Positions 26,534-37,478 are shown, counted from the stretch's first letter. The stretch: 64,000 nt of DNA from Sphingopyxis bauzanensis (GCF_002205675.1 NZ_NISK01000003.1:558001-622000); one strand, 5' to 3'. Translations and numbers: made by a program. The notes: generated by a model not told the origin, from the sequence alone.

Positions 26534-28255
26534 ATGGCGATTCAGACACGAATAGGGGCGTTGTTGGCGGCGCTTTTCGGAGCGATTGTGACGACCTCGG
26601 TCGCTGCGGCACAGCCGCCGCCGTGCGGCGACGCACCGCTTGAGGGCGAACGCGTGGCGCTGCTCATTGGCAACAGCGCCTATAATGACTGGGAATGGCC
26701 GTCGCTGAAAAATGCGGTCAATGACATCGATTATGTCTGCGCCGCCTTTGCCAAGGCCGGGATTACGCCGCGGATCGTGCGCAATGCCGACATGCCGACG
26801 CTCGACGCGGCGCTGACGCGCTTTGCCGGGGAGGCGGCGGGGGCGAAATCGGTCATCATCTATTACGCCGGACATGGGTTTGAATATGGCGGACGCAACT
26901 GGCTGGTGCCGATGGAGGCACCGCCAGCGACGCGGCGCGCCGATGTCGAAAAACGCTATCTGTCGATCGAGGCGGCGGTGAAGCGGGTGGTGCCTGCGGG
27001 CGCCTTCACGCTGTTGTTCGTCGATGCCTGCCGCACAACCGAACCGGTGGTGCGGATCGAGGATGTCAATGTCGCGGCGGGCGATGCGGCATCTGCGCCG
27101 CTCGGGCTGCTCGACATCGGGCAGGGGGCGGTTTTCTATTCGACCGCGAAGGGACGGCCCGCGCTCGACTTCGCGCCGGTCGGGTCGCCGGTGAGTCCGT
27201 TTGCAGCCGCGGTGGTCAAAGAACTGGCTATTCCAGGCCTGGAAATATCCGATTATTTCAAGATCGTGTCGCGCGAAGTTTACAAGCGGACGCATGGTAT
27301 GGAATTGGGGCCGCAACAGCCGTTCCATTATGGCAGCTGGTTCGACGATTATTATCTCGTTGCGCCGCCGGAAGTTCCAGCGCGCGTGGCGCCCCGGGCG
27401 GCGTTTCGGCCCTTGTCGGCACCGCCGCCACCGCCCGGCGCGGCGGCCGAAGGCGCGTCGCGCGGTACCACTGCCGATCCGCTCGCCGATATTTCGCTCG
27501 ACCGATTGGCGATCGAGGACGAGCCGATGTTGATCGCCGATGTCCTGTCGCGCCACTCCGCCAGCGAATTGATCGCGCTCGCTGACGGCGGCCATCCGCT
27601 GGCGCAGCAGCTGGCGGGCTATATGTTCTCGCTCGGCGTGGGGCTGAAACGCGATCTGCCGCGGGCGCGGGGGTATCTTGAGGCGTCGGCGGCGCAGGGA
27701 TTTCCAGCGGGGCAGCAGGAGCTGGCCTATTTGCTGCTCGAAAATGATCCGTCGCCGGAAGACCTAAAGCGCGCTTATGATCTGTATGTCGCGGCGTCGA
27801 ATGCCGGGTTCTCGAAGGCCAAGACGCATCTGGCGTATCGGCTGGCGGCGGGTACCTTCGGACCTGCCGAATTCACCCGCTCGCAGGCGCTTTATGCAGA
27901 AGCGGCCGAAAAGGGCCATCCGGCGGCGATCTTTGCGCTGACCTATTTCGCCGACACCCGCGCGGCGAACCTCGCGCAGCTGCGCACTCTTGCCGCCACG
28001 GGCAACCCCGAGGGGAATCACTGGCTTTGCGAGGCGCATTTTGCGGCCAAGACGCTGCCCGGCGCGATCGAGGATTGCGGCATTGCAGCGCGCGCGGGCT
28101 TTGCGGGGTCGCGTGCGATCCTGGCCGATGCCTATGCCAAGGGGGTCGGGGTAGGGGGGGATGCAAAGGAAGCGGCGCACTGGGCCAAGCTGGCGCGCGC
28201 CCTGCCGGAATTACGCAAGGATCAACGCGAACTGATCGCGGGGATTGGTGAGTGA
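26534..28255 (+). CDS. Exported caspase-like peptidase with Sel1-type repeats
   Basis: This 573-residue protein has a signal peptide (MAIQTRIGALLAALFGAIVT, cleavage near VAAAQPPP), a caspase/metacaspase (C14) domain and a C-terminal helical repeat region. The caspase part shows RVALLIGNSAYNDWEWPSLK, the catalytic His114 in YYAGHGFEYGG and Cys166 in LLFVDACRTTEPV, so the dyad is complete. A Pro/Ala linker (about 295-320) leads to Sel1-like repeats: ADGGHPLAQQLAGYMFSLGV, AAQGFPAGQQELAYLLLEN, ASNAGFSKAKTHLAYRLAAG, AAEKGHPAAIFALTYFA. Such repeats bind proteins or peptidoglycan-associated partners. Substrate is unknown. ATG 26534 follows GAGGGGCAAGG. Confidence 0.85.
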   Translation: MAIQTRIGALLAALFGAIVTTSVAAAQPPPCGDAPLEGERVALLIGNSAYNDWEWPSLKNAVNDIDYVCAAFAKAGITPRIVRNADMPTLDAALTRFAGEAAGAKSVIIYYAGHGFEYGGRNWLVPMEAPPATRRADVEKRYLSIEAAVKRVVPAGAFTLLFVDACRTTEPVVRIEDVNVAAGDAASAPLGLLDIGQGAVFYSTAKGRPALDFAPVGSPVSPFAAAVVKELAIPGLEISDYFKIVSREVYKRTHGMELGPQQPFHYGSWFDDYYLVAPPEVPARVAPRAAFRPLSAPPPPPGAAAEGASRGTTADPLADISLDRLAIEDEPMLIADVLSRHSASELIALADGGHPLAQQLAGYMFSLGVGLKRDLPRARGYLEASAAQGFPAGQQELAYLLLENDPSPEDLKRAYDLYVAASNAGFSKAKTHLAYRLAAGTFGPAEFTRSQALYAEAAEKGHPAAIFALTYFADTRAANLAQLRTLAATGNPEGNHWLCEAHFAAKTLPGAIEDCGIAARAGFAGSRAILADAYAKGVGVGGDAKEAAHWAKLARALPELRKDQRELIAGIGE

Positions 28256-28259
28256 CTGG

Positions 28260-28742
28260 TCAGGGATAGCCGACCGCCATCACCTCCCACTGTTTCTGCC
28301 CCGACGGTAGCTGGACGACGCGCACATCGCCCACCGCGGCGCCGCGCAGCGCGCGGGCGAGAGGGCTGTTCCAGCCGATCCGGCCGTCGCCGGCCTCGGC
28401 CTCGTCGTCACCGACCAGCGTGACGGTGCGCCGGGCATCGTCGTCGTCGGCAAGCTCGGCGGTCGCGCCGAACCAGATGCGGCTCTTGTCGGGCTGTTCG
28501 GCGGGATCGACGACGCGCGCCGCCTTCATGCGTCGTGCCAAAAACGACAAGCGCCGGTCGATTTCGCGCAGCCGCTTGCGGCCATAGATATAGTCGCCAT
28601 TCTCGCTGCGGTCGCCATTGCCCGCTGCCCAGCTGATCACCTCGACCAGTTTCGGCCGCTCGTCGCCGAGCAGCGCGTCATATTCGGCGCGCAGCGCGGC
28701 AAAGCCGGTCGGCGAGATGATATTGCTGCGTTCCCCCGCCAC
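28260..28742 (-). CDS. greB: Transcription elongation factor GreB
   Basis: GreB rescues backtracked RNA polymerase by stimulating RNA cleavage. The 160-residue protein has the N-terminal coiled coil with the acidic tip GDRSENGDYIYGRKRLREID, in which Asp and Glu coordinate the catalytic metal. YIYGRKRLREIDRRLSFLAR favours GreB over GreA. The C-terminal FKBP-like domain ends IGWNSPLARALRGAAVGDV. It starts 6 bp after the stop of the lytic transglycosylase gene on the same strand, so they likely share a transcript. Confidence 0.92.
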   Translation of the reverse strand: MAGERSNIISPTGFAALRAEYDALLGDERPKLVEVISWAAGNGDRSENGDYIYGRKRLREIDRRLSFLARRMKAARVVDPAEQPDKSRIWFGATAELADDDDARRTVTLVGDDEAEAGDGRIGWNSPLARALRGAAVGDVRVVQLPSGQKQWEVMAVGYP

Positions 28743-28748
28743 GCGGCC

Positions 28749-30776
28749 TTACCCCGGCGAGCGTTTGCCAAGGTAGAAGCTGAGCGGTGCCTGCGGCAGC
28801 GTCTTGCCCGGTTGCAACGTGTCGTAAACGACCGCATTTTCGAGCACGCGCTGGACGTAATTCTTGGTCTCGAAGATCGGGATCGCCTCGATCCAGTCGA
28901 GGATATCGATCGACCCGGTGCGCGGGTCGCCGTTGGCGCGCAGCCATTTGTTCACATTGCCCGGACCGGCGTTGTACGCGGCGACCGCCAACGGGTAGCT
29001 GCCGCCGAAATAGCGCAGCATCTGCTGAAAATAGGTCGATCCCAGCATCATGTTGTAATTGGTGTCGGCGGTCAGCAGGTCGCGGTTGTACGACAGGCCG
29101 AGTTTGCCGGCGACTTCGTTCGCAGTGCCGGGCATCAGCTGCATCATCCCGCGCGCCCCGGCGTGGCTGATCGCGGCGCGGTCAAACTGGCTTTCCTGGC
29201 GGGTGATCGCGTGGATGAAGGTCCAGTTGCCCTCATGACCAGCGGGCACGCGCACCGTTGGGAAACCCGCGACTTCGACCGCGTCGAGGCTGTTCGCCTG
29301 CGCACTGCGGCCGATCATGACGCCAAGGTCGGGGCGCCCGATCTGCGACGCCAATTGTCCGGCAAGGATATGGTCGGCGGGCGAGCTTGCCTTTTGCGAC
29401 AGCGCGCGCAGGAACAAAGTCTGTTCGCGCCACGCACCGATTTCGCCGAGCGCGCGGGCCGCGCGGACGAGGCGGTCGTCGTTGAAGTTGCGCTTTTCGT
29501 CGTTGCTGACCTGGATCGTCGGGTTGGGGGTAGGTTTGGGCTGCGGACGGCCCAGCCGTTCAAGCGCCAACTGGCCGTAGAACTGGTCATAATGCTGCGC
29601 GGCATCGGCGAAATGCGAATTGGCAGTGCCGCGGTCGCCCGCCGCGAGCGCGGCCCGGCCCGCCCAGTAAAAGCCTTTGGTACGCGTCTGCGCCGATCGC
29701 GCTGCCTCGCCATAGGCACGGTACAGCTTTACTGCCTCGGCAGGGCGGCGCAGATCCTTGTATGCCAATTGTCCTGCCAGCCATGCCAGCGACGTATAAT
29801 CGTCGCGAACGGCGAGCGAGGTTTCGCGGATCACCGTTCCGGGCGGGAAAGCGTCGTCGATCTGCCGCGCGATATTATAGGCGGTAAGCTTGTCGCCGCC
29901 GCTGTCAGCCTGGCGCGCGTTGGTCAGCAGCGTTTCGATCCATTCCTCGGGATCGGTCGGCGCTTGGGTCAGTGCTCGCGGCGCGGCGAGCAGCGCGCGC
30001 GCTTCGCCGACGCGACCCGACTGGCGCAGCCAGGTCGCCTTGGCGGTGATATATCCGGGGTCGGTCCGGACGAGCGACGGGTTCGCCGCCTCGACCGCGG
30101 CGGCCTGCAATGCGGCATCGACCGATTTGCTCCGCAGCGCGAGACGCGCAGCGAAAATCGCGCGCTTTTCGGGCGACGTATAGGGTAATTGGCGGCTGGC
30201 AGCGGCGGTGGCGTTCGACCAGAGTAACCGATCCATCCGCGCGTCGTGATCGGCGAGCGTGATCGCACCCGCGAACAGGCCGAGCGCGCGGCTGGTTTCG
30301 GCGTCATCCAACGGCCCGCTGACCCACGCGCGGCGAACTGCGGCATTGGCCTCGTCGCGGCGGCCCGATGCATTGAGCGCCAGCGCGTGGCGCAAATGGC
30401 CGCTGGCGGTCTGCGGCGGGTACGCTTGGAAATAGGCGAGGGTGCGCGGCGGATCGAAACTGTCGATCGCGATCGCCTTTTCGGCGCGCGTGCGCATCTT
30501 GTCGGCGTCGGGCCAACCCTTGTTGGTCATCAGAAAGCGCGACAGCTGATCGAACGAGGCGCCGGTGTTGGCGGTCAGCCGCCGCCATTCCATCACCGCG
30601 TCGCCAACCGAATTGGTGGAGGGCGGCGGTCCCGATGTCGACGCCAGCCCCATCTGGGCGCGGTACCACGCCATTTGTTCAGGAGTCAGTTCGCTGGCCG
30701 TGGCCGCGGTCGGAATGAGCAGGGCCATGGCGAGCGCCAGGCGCGAAATACGGGGCAGCGTGTTCATGCCGTGCAT
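28749..30776 (-). CDS. slt: Soluble lytic murein transglycosylase
   Basis: This exported protein of about 675 residues cleaves glycan strands to anhydromuropeptides. A signal peptide (LPRISRLALAMALLIPTAAT) is followed by a long alpha-superhelical region rich in TPR-like pairs, and then an SLT domain near residue 520: AITRQESQFDRAAISHAGAR with catalytic Glu, GMMQLMPGTANEVAGKLG, and YPLAVAAYNAGPGNVNKWL. Layout and length match E. coli Slt70. The start was taken at 30776, nearest an AAGGAG site, with 30767 as alternative. It is divergent from dapA across 100 bp. Confidence 0.93.
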   Translation of the reverse strand: MHGMNTLPRISRLALAMALLIPTAATASELTPEQMAWYRAQMGLASTSGPPPSTNSVGDAVMEWRRLTANTGASFDQLSRFLMTNKGWPDADKMRTRAEKAIAIDSFDPPRTLAYFQAYPPQTASGHLRHALALNASGRRDEANAAVRRAWVSGPLDDAETSRALGLFAGAITLADHDARMDRLLWSNATAAASRQLPYTSPEKRAIFAARLALRSKSVDAALQAAAVEAANPSLVRTDPGYITAKATWLRQSGRVGEARALLAAPRALTQAPTDPEEWIETLLTNARQADSGGDKLTAYNIARQIDDAFPPGTVIRETSLAVRDDYTSLAWLAGQLAYKDLRRPAEAVKLYRAYGEAARSAQTRTKGFYWAGRAALAAGDRGTANSHFADAAQHYDQFYGQLALERLGRPQPKPTPNPTIQVSNDEKRNFNDDRLVRAARALGEIGAWREQTLFLRALSQKASSPADHILAGQLASQIGRPDLGVMIGRSAQANSLDAVEVAGFPTVRVPAGHEGNWTFIHAITRQESQFDRAAISHAGARGMMQLMPGTANEVAGKLGLSYNRDLLTADTNYNMMLGSTYFQQMLRYFGGSYPLAVAAYNAGPGNVNKWLRANGDPRTGSIDILDWIEAIPIFETKNYVQRVLENAVVYDTLQPGKTLPQAPLSFYLGKRSPG

Positions 30777-30876
30777 GTTAGTGCCAAACTCCTTGCGGGG
30801 CGCTGAATAGGCGTCCATTAGCGGCGCGCCGTCGGGACTCTACCGGCGCGGCCATGTTTTTGTAAAGGAGCGGGGC

Positions 30877-31752
30877 ATGTTTTCGGGGTCTATTCCCGCT
30901 TTGGTGACGCCATTTCGCGATGGGGCGTTCGACGCGCCGGCCTTCGCGCGCCTAGTCGACTGGCAGATCAATGAAGGGACCAGCGCGCTGGTCCCGTGCG
31001 GTACGACCGGTGAAAGCCCGACGCTGGGTTTCGACGAACATTATCAGGTGATCGACAGCTGCATTCAGGCCGCGGCTGGGCGCGTACCGGTGATCGCCGG
31101 GTGCGGGTCGAATGACACTGCGACTGCGGTTCGGCATATGCGCTACGCGCAATCTGCGGGAGCCGCCGCGGCGCTGGTGGTCGCGCCCTATTATAACCGT
31201 CCCAGCCAGAACGGGATGATCGCGCATTTTCAGGCGCTGGCGGACGCGAGCGACCTACCGATCGTTGTCTATAACGTCCCCGGCCGCACCGTCGCCGACA
31301 TCAGCGCCGAAACGATGTGCAAGCTCGCCGAGATCCCCTCGGTCGTCGCGATTAAGGATGCGAGCGGTGATCTGGCGCGGGTCACGATCCACCGCGCGGG
31401 TGTCGGAACCGATTTCTGCCAGCTGAGTGGCAATGACGATCTGTGGCTGCCGCACGCGGTGATGGGCGGAGTCGGCTGTATTTCGGTCACCGCCAACGTT
31501 GCACCGGGGCTGTGCGCCGATTTCGCCGCTGCTTGCGCGGCGGCCGACTGGACGCGGGCGCTGGTGCTGCACGACCGGCTGTTCGATCTGCATCAGGCGA
31601 TGTTCGCCGACACCTCGCCCGGGCCGGTCAAATATGCGCTGTCGCGCGTCCACGACTGGTTTTCGCCCGAAGTACGCCTACCTATCATCCCGGCGGACGC
31701 AGCCTCGCGCGCCGCCGTCGATGCCGCGCTGTCCGCGGCAGGAGTGATTTAG
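30877..31752 (+). CDS. dapA: 4-hydroxy-tetrahydrodipicolinate synthase
   Basis: DapA condenses pyruvate with aspartate semialdehyde, the first committed step to lysine and diaminopimelate. The 291-residue TIM barrel carries [10 protein letters not shown], the catalytic Tyr132 in [10 protein letters not shown] and the Schiff-base Lys160 in [10 protein letters not shown], all at normal spacing. A GGAG ribosome site precedes the ATG. It leads a plus-strand run with smpB 7 bp downstream. Confidence 0.96.
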   Translation: MFSGSIPALVTPFRDGAFDAPAFARLVDWQINEGTSALVPCGTTGESPTLGFDEHYQVIDSCIQAAAGRVPVIAGCGSNDTATAVRHMRYAQSAGAAAALVVAPYYNRPSQNGMIAHFQALADASDLPIVVYNVPGRTVADISAETMCKLAEIPSVVAIKDASGDLARVTIHRAGVGTDFCQLSGNDDLWLPHAVMGGVGCISVTANVAPGLCADFAAACAAADWTRALVLHDRLFDLHQAMFADTSPGPVKYALSRVHDWFSPEVRLPIIPADAASRAAVDAALSAAGVI

Positions 31753-31759
31753 GTTTCCC

Positions 31760-32245
31760 ATGGCTCGTCCGCAGTCCGCCGCCGAATTTGACAAGAAAAA
31801 GGTCGTCGCCGAGAACCGGCGCGCGCGCTTTGATTTTGCCATTGAACAGGTGTTCGAGGCTGGGATCGCGTTGCAGGGGACCGAAGTCAAATCGCTGCGT
31901 TTCGGCGAAGGCACGATTGCGGAGAGTTATGCCGAGGTGAAGGGCAATGAGGTGTGGCTGATCAACAGCAACATCCCCGAATTCAGCCACGGCAACCGCC
32001 ACAATCACGAACCCAAGCGCCCACGCAAGCTGCTGCTGAGCGGCCGGGAGATCAACAAGATGTACGCCGGCGTTGCGCGGCAGGGCATGACGCTCGTCCC
32101 GCTGAGCGTCTATTTTAACAGCCGCGGCCGCGCCAAGGTCGAGCTCGCGCTCGCCAAGGGCAAGAAAGCACACGACAAGCGGGAGTCGATCAAGGAGCGC
32201 GACTGGAAGCGCGACAAGCAACGACTGATGAAAGAGCGCGGGTGA
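31760..32245 (+). CDS. smpB: SsrA-binding protein SmpB
   Basis: SmpB brings tmRNA to stalled ribosomes. The 161-residue protein has [37 protein letters not shown] and [12 protein letters not shown], matching the OB-fold core, and ends in a Lys/Arg-rich tail ([20 protein letters not shown]) that enters the mRNA channel. It is 7 bp after dapA, and its stop overlaps the next gene's GTG. No tmRNA gene was seen in the window. Confidence 0.97.
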   Translation: MARPQSAAEFDKKKVVAENRRARFDFAIEQVFEAGIALQGTEVKSLRFGEGTIAESYAEVKGNEVWLINSNIPEFSHGNRHNHEPKRPRKLLLSGREINKMYAGVARQGMTLVPLSVYFNSRGRAKVELALAKGKKAHDKRESIKERDWKRDKQRLMKERG

Positions 32246-32856
32246 GCGGCGGCAAGCCTCGGGACAAGGCGGCGGTGATGAACTGGATCCGCCGCAACTC
32301 GCCGACGCGCGAAGAGCTGCTCGCGAGCCGTTTCGTCAAGCCGTTTGCCCATAGGGTTGCGCACAGCCATTTGTGGCGCTTCACCCGCACTTCAGTGCCG
32401 CGCGGGACCGCGCTCGGCCTGTTCGTCGGCATTTTTTTCCTGATCCCGGGCATCCAGATATTGGGCGTCGCGCTGCTGGCGCTGCCGGTGCGGGCGAACA
32501 TCCCGATTGGTGCCGCGATGACATTTTTGTCGAACCCGGTGACGACGCCGTTCATCATCCTGGCGTCGGTGTGGCTGGGCGACTGGCTGTTCGGGTTGCA
32601 GGCCAATAGCGCGACTTTTTCGGCGATGATCGAACATGGCGCGTCGGCGGGCGAATGGGCGCGCTGGGTGTTTTCGGACGCCGCGCCTGCCATGATGGCG
32701 GGACTTCTGGTCATTTCGGTCGTGTCGGCGGCAGTCGGATATGTGCTCGCCTCGATTTTCTGGGACAACTGGATTCGCCTCCGCTGGCGGCGCAAATTGC
32801 AGCGGGCACGCGACCAACGACATGAGGCATCGACCAGCGACACCCCCGCCGGTTGA
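32242..32856 (+). CDS. DUF2062 membrane protein
   Basis: This 204-residue protein has the DUF2062 signature [20 protein letters not shown] and [20 protein letters not shown], with three to four membrane helices, the last near [18 protein letters not shown]. The N-terminus is basic. DUF2062 genes frequently follow smpB or dapA in alphaproteobacteria, but the role is not known. It starts at GTG 32242 inside the smpB stop, so translation is coupled. Confidence 0.85.
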   Translation: MSGGKPRDKAAVMNWIRRNSPTREELLASRFVKPFAHRVAHSHLWRFTRTSVPRGTALGLFVGIFFLIPGIQILGVALLALPVRANIPIGAAMTFLSNPVTTPFIILASVWLGDWLFGLQANSATFSAMIEHGASAGEWARWVFSDAAPAMMAGLLVISVVSAAVGYVLASIFWDNWIRLRWRRKLQRARDQRHEASTSDTPAG

Positions 32857-32952
32857 ACCCCGCGCGCGCCGCCGTATAGCTAACCCATCGCAATATCCTG
32901 CGGCGCCAACGCGCTGCGCGTCGTTGCTTCGTTTTGAAAACTGGGGACTATC

Positions 32953-35007
32953 ATGACTCTTTTGCATGTTTCTTCGCGCCTGCTGGCGACCGCCGCGCTA
33001 GGCGCCGTGCTGATGACCGCCGCACCGGCAGTTGCCAAGGAAAAGGCGGCGCCCGCTGCCGCACCCGCGGCCAAGCCCGAGCTTGGTATGTTCGGCTTCG
33101 ACATCGCGGGCATGGATTCGAGCGTCCAGCCGGGTGACGACTTTTACGCCTATGCCAACGGCACCTGGGCCAAGAACACCACGATCCCCGCCGACAAGTC
33201 GAACTATGGCATGTTCACCGCACTTGGTGACCTGTCGCAGCAGCGCACGCGCGAAATCCTCGATGCGGCCAAGGCTGATCCCAACAGCATGATTGGCCGC
33301 AATTATGCTGCCTATCTGGATGGCGCGGCGGTCGAGGCGAAAGGACTGGCGCCGATCCAGCCGTGGCTCGCCAAAATCCGCACGGTCGACAAGCCCGGCT
33401 TGGCCGTGCTGCTCGCCGAAGCCGACCGCAGCGGCGTCCAGCATTTCTTTGGCGGCTTTGTCGGGCAGGACGACAAAAACCCCGAAGTCTATATCTACAC
33501 GTTGTTCCAGGGCGGCATCGGCATGCCCGACCGCGATTTCTACTTGAAGGACAATGAGCGCAACGCCAAGTTGCAGGCAGCCTACCTGAAGCATCTGGAG
33601 AATGTCCTGACGCTGGCCGGCGAGGCGAACGCCGCGGCGCGCGCCAAAGCAATCTATGATTTCGAAAAGCAGATAGCGACAGTCCATTGGGACAAGAACG
33701 ACAGTAGCGACGCGACCAAAGTCTATAACAAGATGACGATCGCCGAGCTTGCTGCCGCGGCGCCCGGTTTCGACTGGGCGACCTTCATTCGCGGTCTGGG
33801 GGTCAACGAAGATTCGCTGCTGGTGTCGCAGCCAAGCGCCTTCACCGGCGAAGCCAAGCTGCTCGCCGAAGCGCCGATCGCGGTGATCCGCGACGCGCTG
33901 ATGGTCCGCAGCCTCGACGGCTTTTCGGGCGTGCTGCCCGAGAAGTTCGCGCAGGAAAGCTTCTCCTTCTATGGCACCGCCTTGTCGGGAACGCCGCAGA
34001 TGCAGGAACGCTGGAAGCGCGCGGTCGATTTCACCACCGGCAATCTGGGTGAGGCCGTCGGTCAGGATTATGTCGCGAAATATTTTCCGCCCCAAACCAA
34101 GGCGGCGATGGACGAACTGGTCAAGAACGTCCTCGGCGCGATGGGCCGCCGCATCGACGGGCTGGCGTGGATGCAGCCCGCGACCAAGGCCAAGGCAAAG
34201 CAGAAGCTGGCCAATTTCACCACCAAGATCGGCTATCCCGAGCGCTGGAAAGATTACAGCAAGCTCGAGATCAAGGCGGACGACCTGTTTGGCAATGCGC
34301 TGCGTTCGAACCAGTTCGCGCACGACGACAATATCAGCCGCCTGGGCGGGCCGATCCGCCGCTGGGAATGGGGAATGACCCCGATGACGGTCAATGCTTA
34401 TGCAAATTTCGGCATGAACGAGATCGTGTTCCCCGCCGCGATCCTTCAGCCTCCCTTCTTTGACCCGCACGCCGATCCGGCGATCAATTATGGCGGTATT
34501 GGCGCGGTCATCGGTCATGAAATCAGCCATCATTTCGACGATCAGGGCGCGAAATATGACGAGACCGGCAAACTCGCCGACTGGTGGACCCCCGCCGACG
34601 TCGCCGAGTTTGAGGCCGCGGGCAAGGCGCTGATCGCGCAATATGACGCCTATGAAGTGCTGCCCGGCGAAAAGCTCGACGGCACCTTCACGCTAGGCGA
34701 AAATATCGGCGATCTGGCAGGCCTGACCGTCGCCTATGACGCGTACAAGGCATCGCTCGGCGGCAAGGAAGCGCCGGTGCTGGGCGGGCTGACCGGCGAC
34801 CAGCGCTTCTTCCTGGGCTGGGCGCAGGTGTGGCGGCGCAACTATCGCGACCAGAATCTGTCGCAACGGATCACGACCGATCCGCATTCGCCGTCGATCC
34901 AGCGGACTTGGGTCTCGCGCAACCTTGACCCTTGGTATAAGGCGTATCAGATCAAGGAAGGCCAGAAGCTGTATCTGGCGCCCAAGGACCGTGTTCGCAT
35001 CTGGTGA
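32953..35007 (+). CDS. M13-family zinc metallopeptidase (PepO/neprilysin-like), exported
   Basis: This 684-residue enzyme has a signal peptide (LLATAALGAVLMTAAPAVAK) and the two M13 domains. The N-terminal domain has MDSSVQPGDDFYAYANGTWA, and the catalytic domain has NAYANFGMNEIVFPAAILQP, the zinc motif IGHEISHHFDDQGAKYD (HExxH at about 522-526) and GENIGDLAGLTVAYDAY with the third ligand Glu. The C-terminus ends near DRVRIW, typical of the family (W at the end). It cleaves oligopeptides, presumably in the periplasm. A gap of 96 bp separates it from DUF2062. Confidence 0.95.
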   Translation: MTLLHVSSRLLATAALGAVLMTAAPAVAKEKAAPAAAPAAKPELGMFGFDIAGMDSSVQPGDDFYAYANGTWAKNTTIPADKSNYGMFTALGDLSQQRTREILDAAKADPNSMIGRNYAAYLDGAAVEAKGLAPIQPWLAKIRTVDKPGLAVLLAEADRSGVQHFFGGFVGQDDKNPEVYIYTLFQGGIGMPDRDFYLKDNERNAKLQAAYLKHLENVLTLAGEANAAARAKAIYDFEKQIATVHWDKNDSSDATKVYNKMTIAELAAAAPGFDWATFIRGLGVNEDSLLVSQPSAFTGEAKLLAEAPIAVIRDALMVRSLDGFSGVLPEKFAQESFSFYGTALSGTPQMQERWKRAVDFTTGNLGEAVGQDYVAKYFPPQTKAAMDELVKNVLGAMGRRIDGLAWMQPATKAKAKQKLANFTTKIGYPERWKDYSKLEIKADDLFGNALRSNQFAHDDNISRLGGPIRRWEWGMTPMTVNAYANFGMNEIVFPAAILQPPFFDPHADPAINYGGIGAVIGHEISHHFDDQGAKYDETGKLADWWTPADVAEFEAAGKALIAQYDAYEVLPGEKLDGTFTLGENIGDLAGLTVAYDAYKASLGGKEAPVLGGLTGDQRFFLGWAQVWRRNYRDQNLSQRITTDPHSPSIQRTWVSRNLDPWYKAYQIKEGQKLYLAPKDRVRIW

Positions 35008-35030
35008 TGCGCCGATAAGAAAGTCTGTCA

Positions 35031-37478
35031 TTGACCGCGACGAGCCTGCCTTCCGCTGATTCTGATATCGGCAGGGGGGTGGGTGCTGTCGGCCCACTTT
35101 CGGTGCCGCCGAGGTTGTCACGGGTCGATGTGGGCCTGCTCGGCGGGCTGGCACTGTTGTCGACCGCGCTTCTATTCTGGGCGACGCGCGATACGGTGCT
35201 TGCCGCCGGTTTTGTCGCCGGGCTTGCGGTTGCGGTCGGCGGGGTGGTACTTGCGCGCCGCTTGTTCCCCGCCGTCGTCGCGGGTGATACGGCGCCGCCG
35301 GACTGGACGATGCTGCGGCAGGCGGTCAATCATGAAGATGTCGCAATCGCGGTCACCGACCGCGCCGGTCGCATGGTATGCGCAAACGATTTGTTCGGCA
35401 CCTGGATGGGCGGCTTCGTGACGCCACCGGGGCTGCCGCTCGAGGGGCGCGGCGCCGATGTGCTGAAGAATGCCGGGCGTATGGCGTGGCGCGATGGCGA
35501 GGGACGCGCCGACGACCTAGCGATCGGGCCACTGCAATTGCGCGCGCAGGTGACGCGGACCGGCCAGGCGGAGGATTATCTGGTCTGGCGTTTCTCGGCA
35601 CTCGAACGGCTTGATCTGGCGTCGGAGATCACCCGCCACCTTGATGGTCCTGCGGGCCGCACGCTCAGCCATGCCGGGGTGATGGCGGCGCTCGTCAACG
35701 CCGAGGGGCGTCTGCGCGTCGCCAATCAGGCGTTTCTGCTGCGCGCGCTGGGTGAGGATGATGCGGGCCATTATGCCGGCCGCGATGTCGCCCCGATGCT
35801 GCGCATCGACGACGGCGGCGCCCTCTATTTCGCGCGCGAGGGCGATTGCGCGACCCCGGTACGCATGTTGCAAATCCCGCTCGCGCCCGCCGACAGCAAC
35901 ACCCCGGTGCTGCTCGCGCTGCTCGACGAGGAAATGGGGCCGGCCGACCGCGGTACCGCGCAGACCTATGTCGAAACCTTGCTGTCGCTGCTGCCGTTCG
36001 GGCTGGCGATGGTCGATCGCGACGGGCGTTTCCTCTATATGAACCGTGCTTTTGTGCGCGCAGCGAACCTGGGCGAAGGCAAGATGCCGCGCTACCCCGG
36101 CGACATCGTCGTCAGTGAGGACAAGGGGCCGTTGGCCGACATGATCCGCCGCCACAGCAGCGGTCAGCAGGTCGGCGGCGACCTGTCGATTCGGCTGGCG
36201 GGCCAGAGCGGCGACCCGGTGTCGATCCGGATCGTGGGGGTGCGCGGGCTGGGCGAGGCGGCGGTGCTACTCAGCCTGAAGGATTCGAGCGAGGAATCGC
36301 GCCTGAAGCGCCAGGTCGCGCAGGCATCGAAGATGCAAGCCGTCGGCCAGCTCGCGGGCGGCGTTGCGCATGATTTCAACAATATCCTGACCGCGGTGCT
36401 CGGCGCCTGCGATCTAATGTTAATGCGTCACACGCCCGGCGACAGCGATTATGACGACATCCAGCAGATTCGCAGCAACGCCAACCGCGCCGCCAGCCTG
36501 ACGCGGCAATTGCTGGCCTTTTCGCGCCAGCAGACGCTGCGGCCGCAGATATTGCAGCTGCCCGATGTGATTTCGGAAGTGTCGCATTTGCTCAAACGGC
36601 TGATCGGTGAGACGGTGCAGCTGGCGGTGCACCACGGCCGCGGGCTGGGCGCGGTGCGCGCCGACCCCGGGCAGCTCGAACAGGTTATCATCAACCTCGC
36701 GGTCAACGCGCGCGATGCGATGCCGGGCGGCGGGACGCTGACGATCGAAACCTATCCGGTATCGGCGGCAGACGTGCGCCAGATGGGCCATGAATTCATG
36801 CCGCCCGCCGATTATTGCGCGCTCAAGGTCAGCGACACCGGCACCGGCATCGCCGCCGATGTATTACCCAAGATTTTCGAACCCTTCTTCACCACCAAGG
36901 ATGTCGGCAAGGGGACCGGCCTTGGCCTGTCGACGGTGTATGGCATTATCAAGCAATCGGCGGGTTATATCTTTGCCGACAGCGCGCCGGGGCAGGGGAC
37001 GAGCTTTTCGATTTACCTCCCCGTCCACCGCGTCGGCACCGACACTCCGGTGGTGGCGCCGCCGCCTGTTAAACCGAAGAAAAGCCAATGGGGGACTGGG
37101 ACGATCCTGCTCGTCGAGGACGAGGATATGGTGCGCGCGGTGGCCGAACGCGCGCTGACCCGCGCGGGTTACAGCGTCGTCACCGCATCGCAAGGCGAGG
37201 AAGGGCTCGAACGCTTTGCCCAGATGGCACAGGTCGATTTAATCATCAGCGACGTCGTGATGCCGACGATGGACGGTCCCGCGATGGTGCGCGCGCTGCG
37301 CGCCAAGCGACCCGACCTGCCCGTGCTGTTTATGTCGGGCTATGCCGAGGAGCAGCTCAGGCATTCGATCAATATCGACGACGTCGCATTTCTGCCCAAA
37401 CCCTTTTCGGTCGCGCAGCTCACCGAGGCAACATCGGCGGCGCTCGACGATGCCGCACATCGGGTGAATAATGGCTGA
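35031..37478 (+). CDS. cckA: Hybrid histidine kinase CckA
   Basis: CckA is the membrane kinase/phosphatase that feeds ChpT and thereby CtrA and CpdR. The protein of about 815 residues has two N-terminal helices ([17 protein letters not shown] and [18 protein letters not shown]), PAS-like domains (about 90-190 and 300-420), a DHp helix with [20 protein letters not shown] (phospho-His447), HATPase with [33 protein letters not shown] and [14 protein letters not shown], and a C-terminal receiver with phospho-Asp near 741 ([19 protein letters not shown]). The sequence is strongly CckA-like throughout. The start at TTG 35031 is uncertain because no strong ribosome site is visible. It overlaps the next response regulator by 8 bp. 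Confidence 0.92.
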   Translation: MTATSLPSADSDIGRGVGAVGPLSVPPRLSRVDVGLLGGLALLSTALLFWATRDTVLAAGFVAGLAVAVGGVVLARRLFPAVVAGDTAPPDWTMLRQAVNHEDVAIAVTDRAGRMVCANDLFGTWMGGFVTPPGLPLEGRGADVLKNAGRMAWRDGEGRADDLAIGPLQLRAQVTRTGQAEDYLVWRFSALERLDLASEITRHLDGPAGRTLSHAGVMAALVNAEGRLRVANQAFLLRALGEDDAGHYAGRDVAPMLRIDDGGALYFAREGDCATPVRMLQIPLAPADSNTPVLLALLDEEMGPADRGTAQTYVETLLSLLPFGLAMVDRDGRFLYMNRAFVRAANLGEGKMPRYPGDIVVSEDKGPLADMIRRHSSGQQVGGDLSIRLAGQSGDPVSIRIVGVRGLGEAAVLLSLKDSSEESRLKRQVAQASKMQAVGQLAGGVAHDFNNILTAVLGACDLMLMRHTPGDSDYDDIQQIRSNANRAASLTRQLLAFSRQQTLRPQILQLPDVISEVSHLLKRLIGETVQLAVHHGRGLGAVRADPGQLEQVIINLAVNARDAMPGGGTLTIETYPVSAADVRQMGHEFMPPADYCALKVSDTGTGIAADVLPKIFEPFFTTKDVGKGTGLGLSTVYGIIKQSAGYIFADSAPGQGTSFSIYLPVHRVGTDTPVVAPPPVKPKKSQWGTGTILLVEDEDMVRAVAERALTRAGYSVVTASQGEEGLERFAQMAQVDLIISDVVMPTMDGPAMVRALRAKRPDLPVLFMSGYAEEQLRHSINIDDVAFLPKPFSVAQLTEATSAALDDAAHRVNNG

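Noticed and set aside
32998..34641. 547-codon open frame antisense to the M13 peptidase gene
   Set aside because: Arg/Val/Ile composition is that of a codon shadow, and the sense gene is fully supported by motifs.
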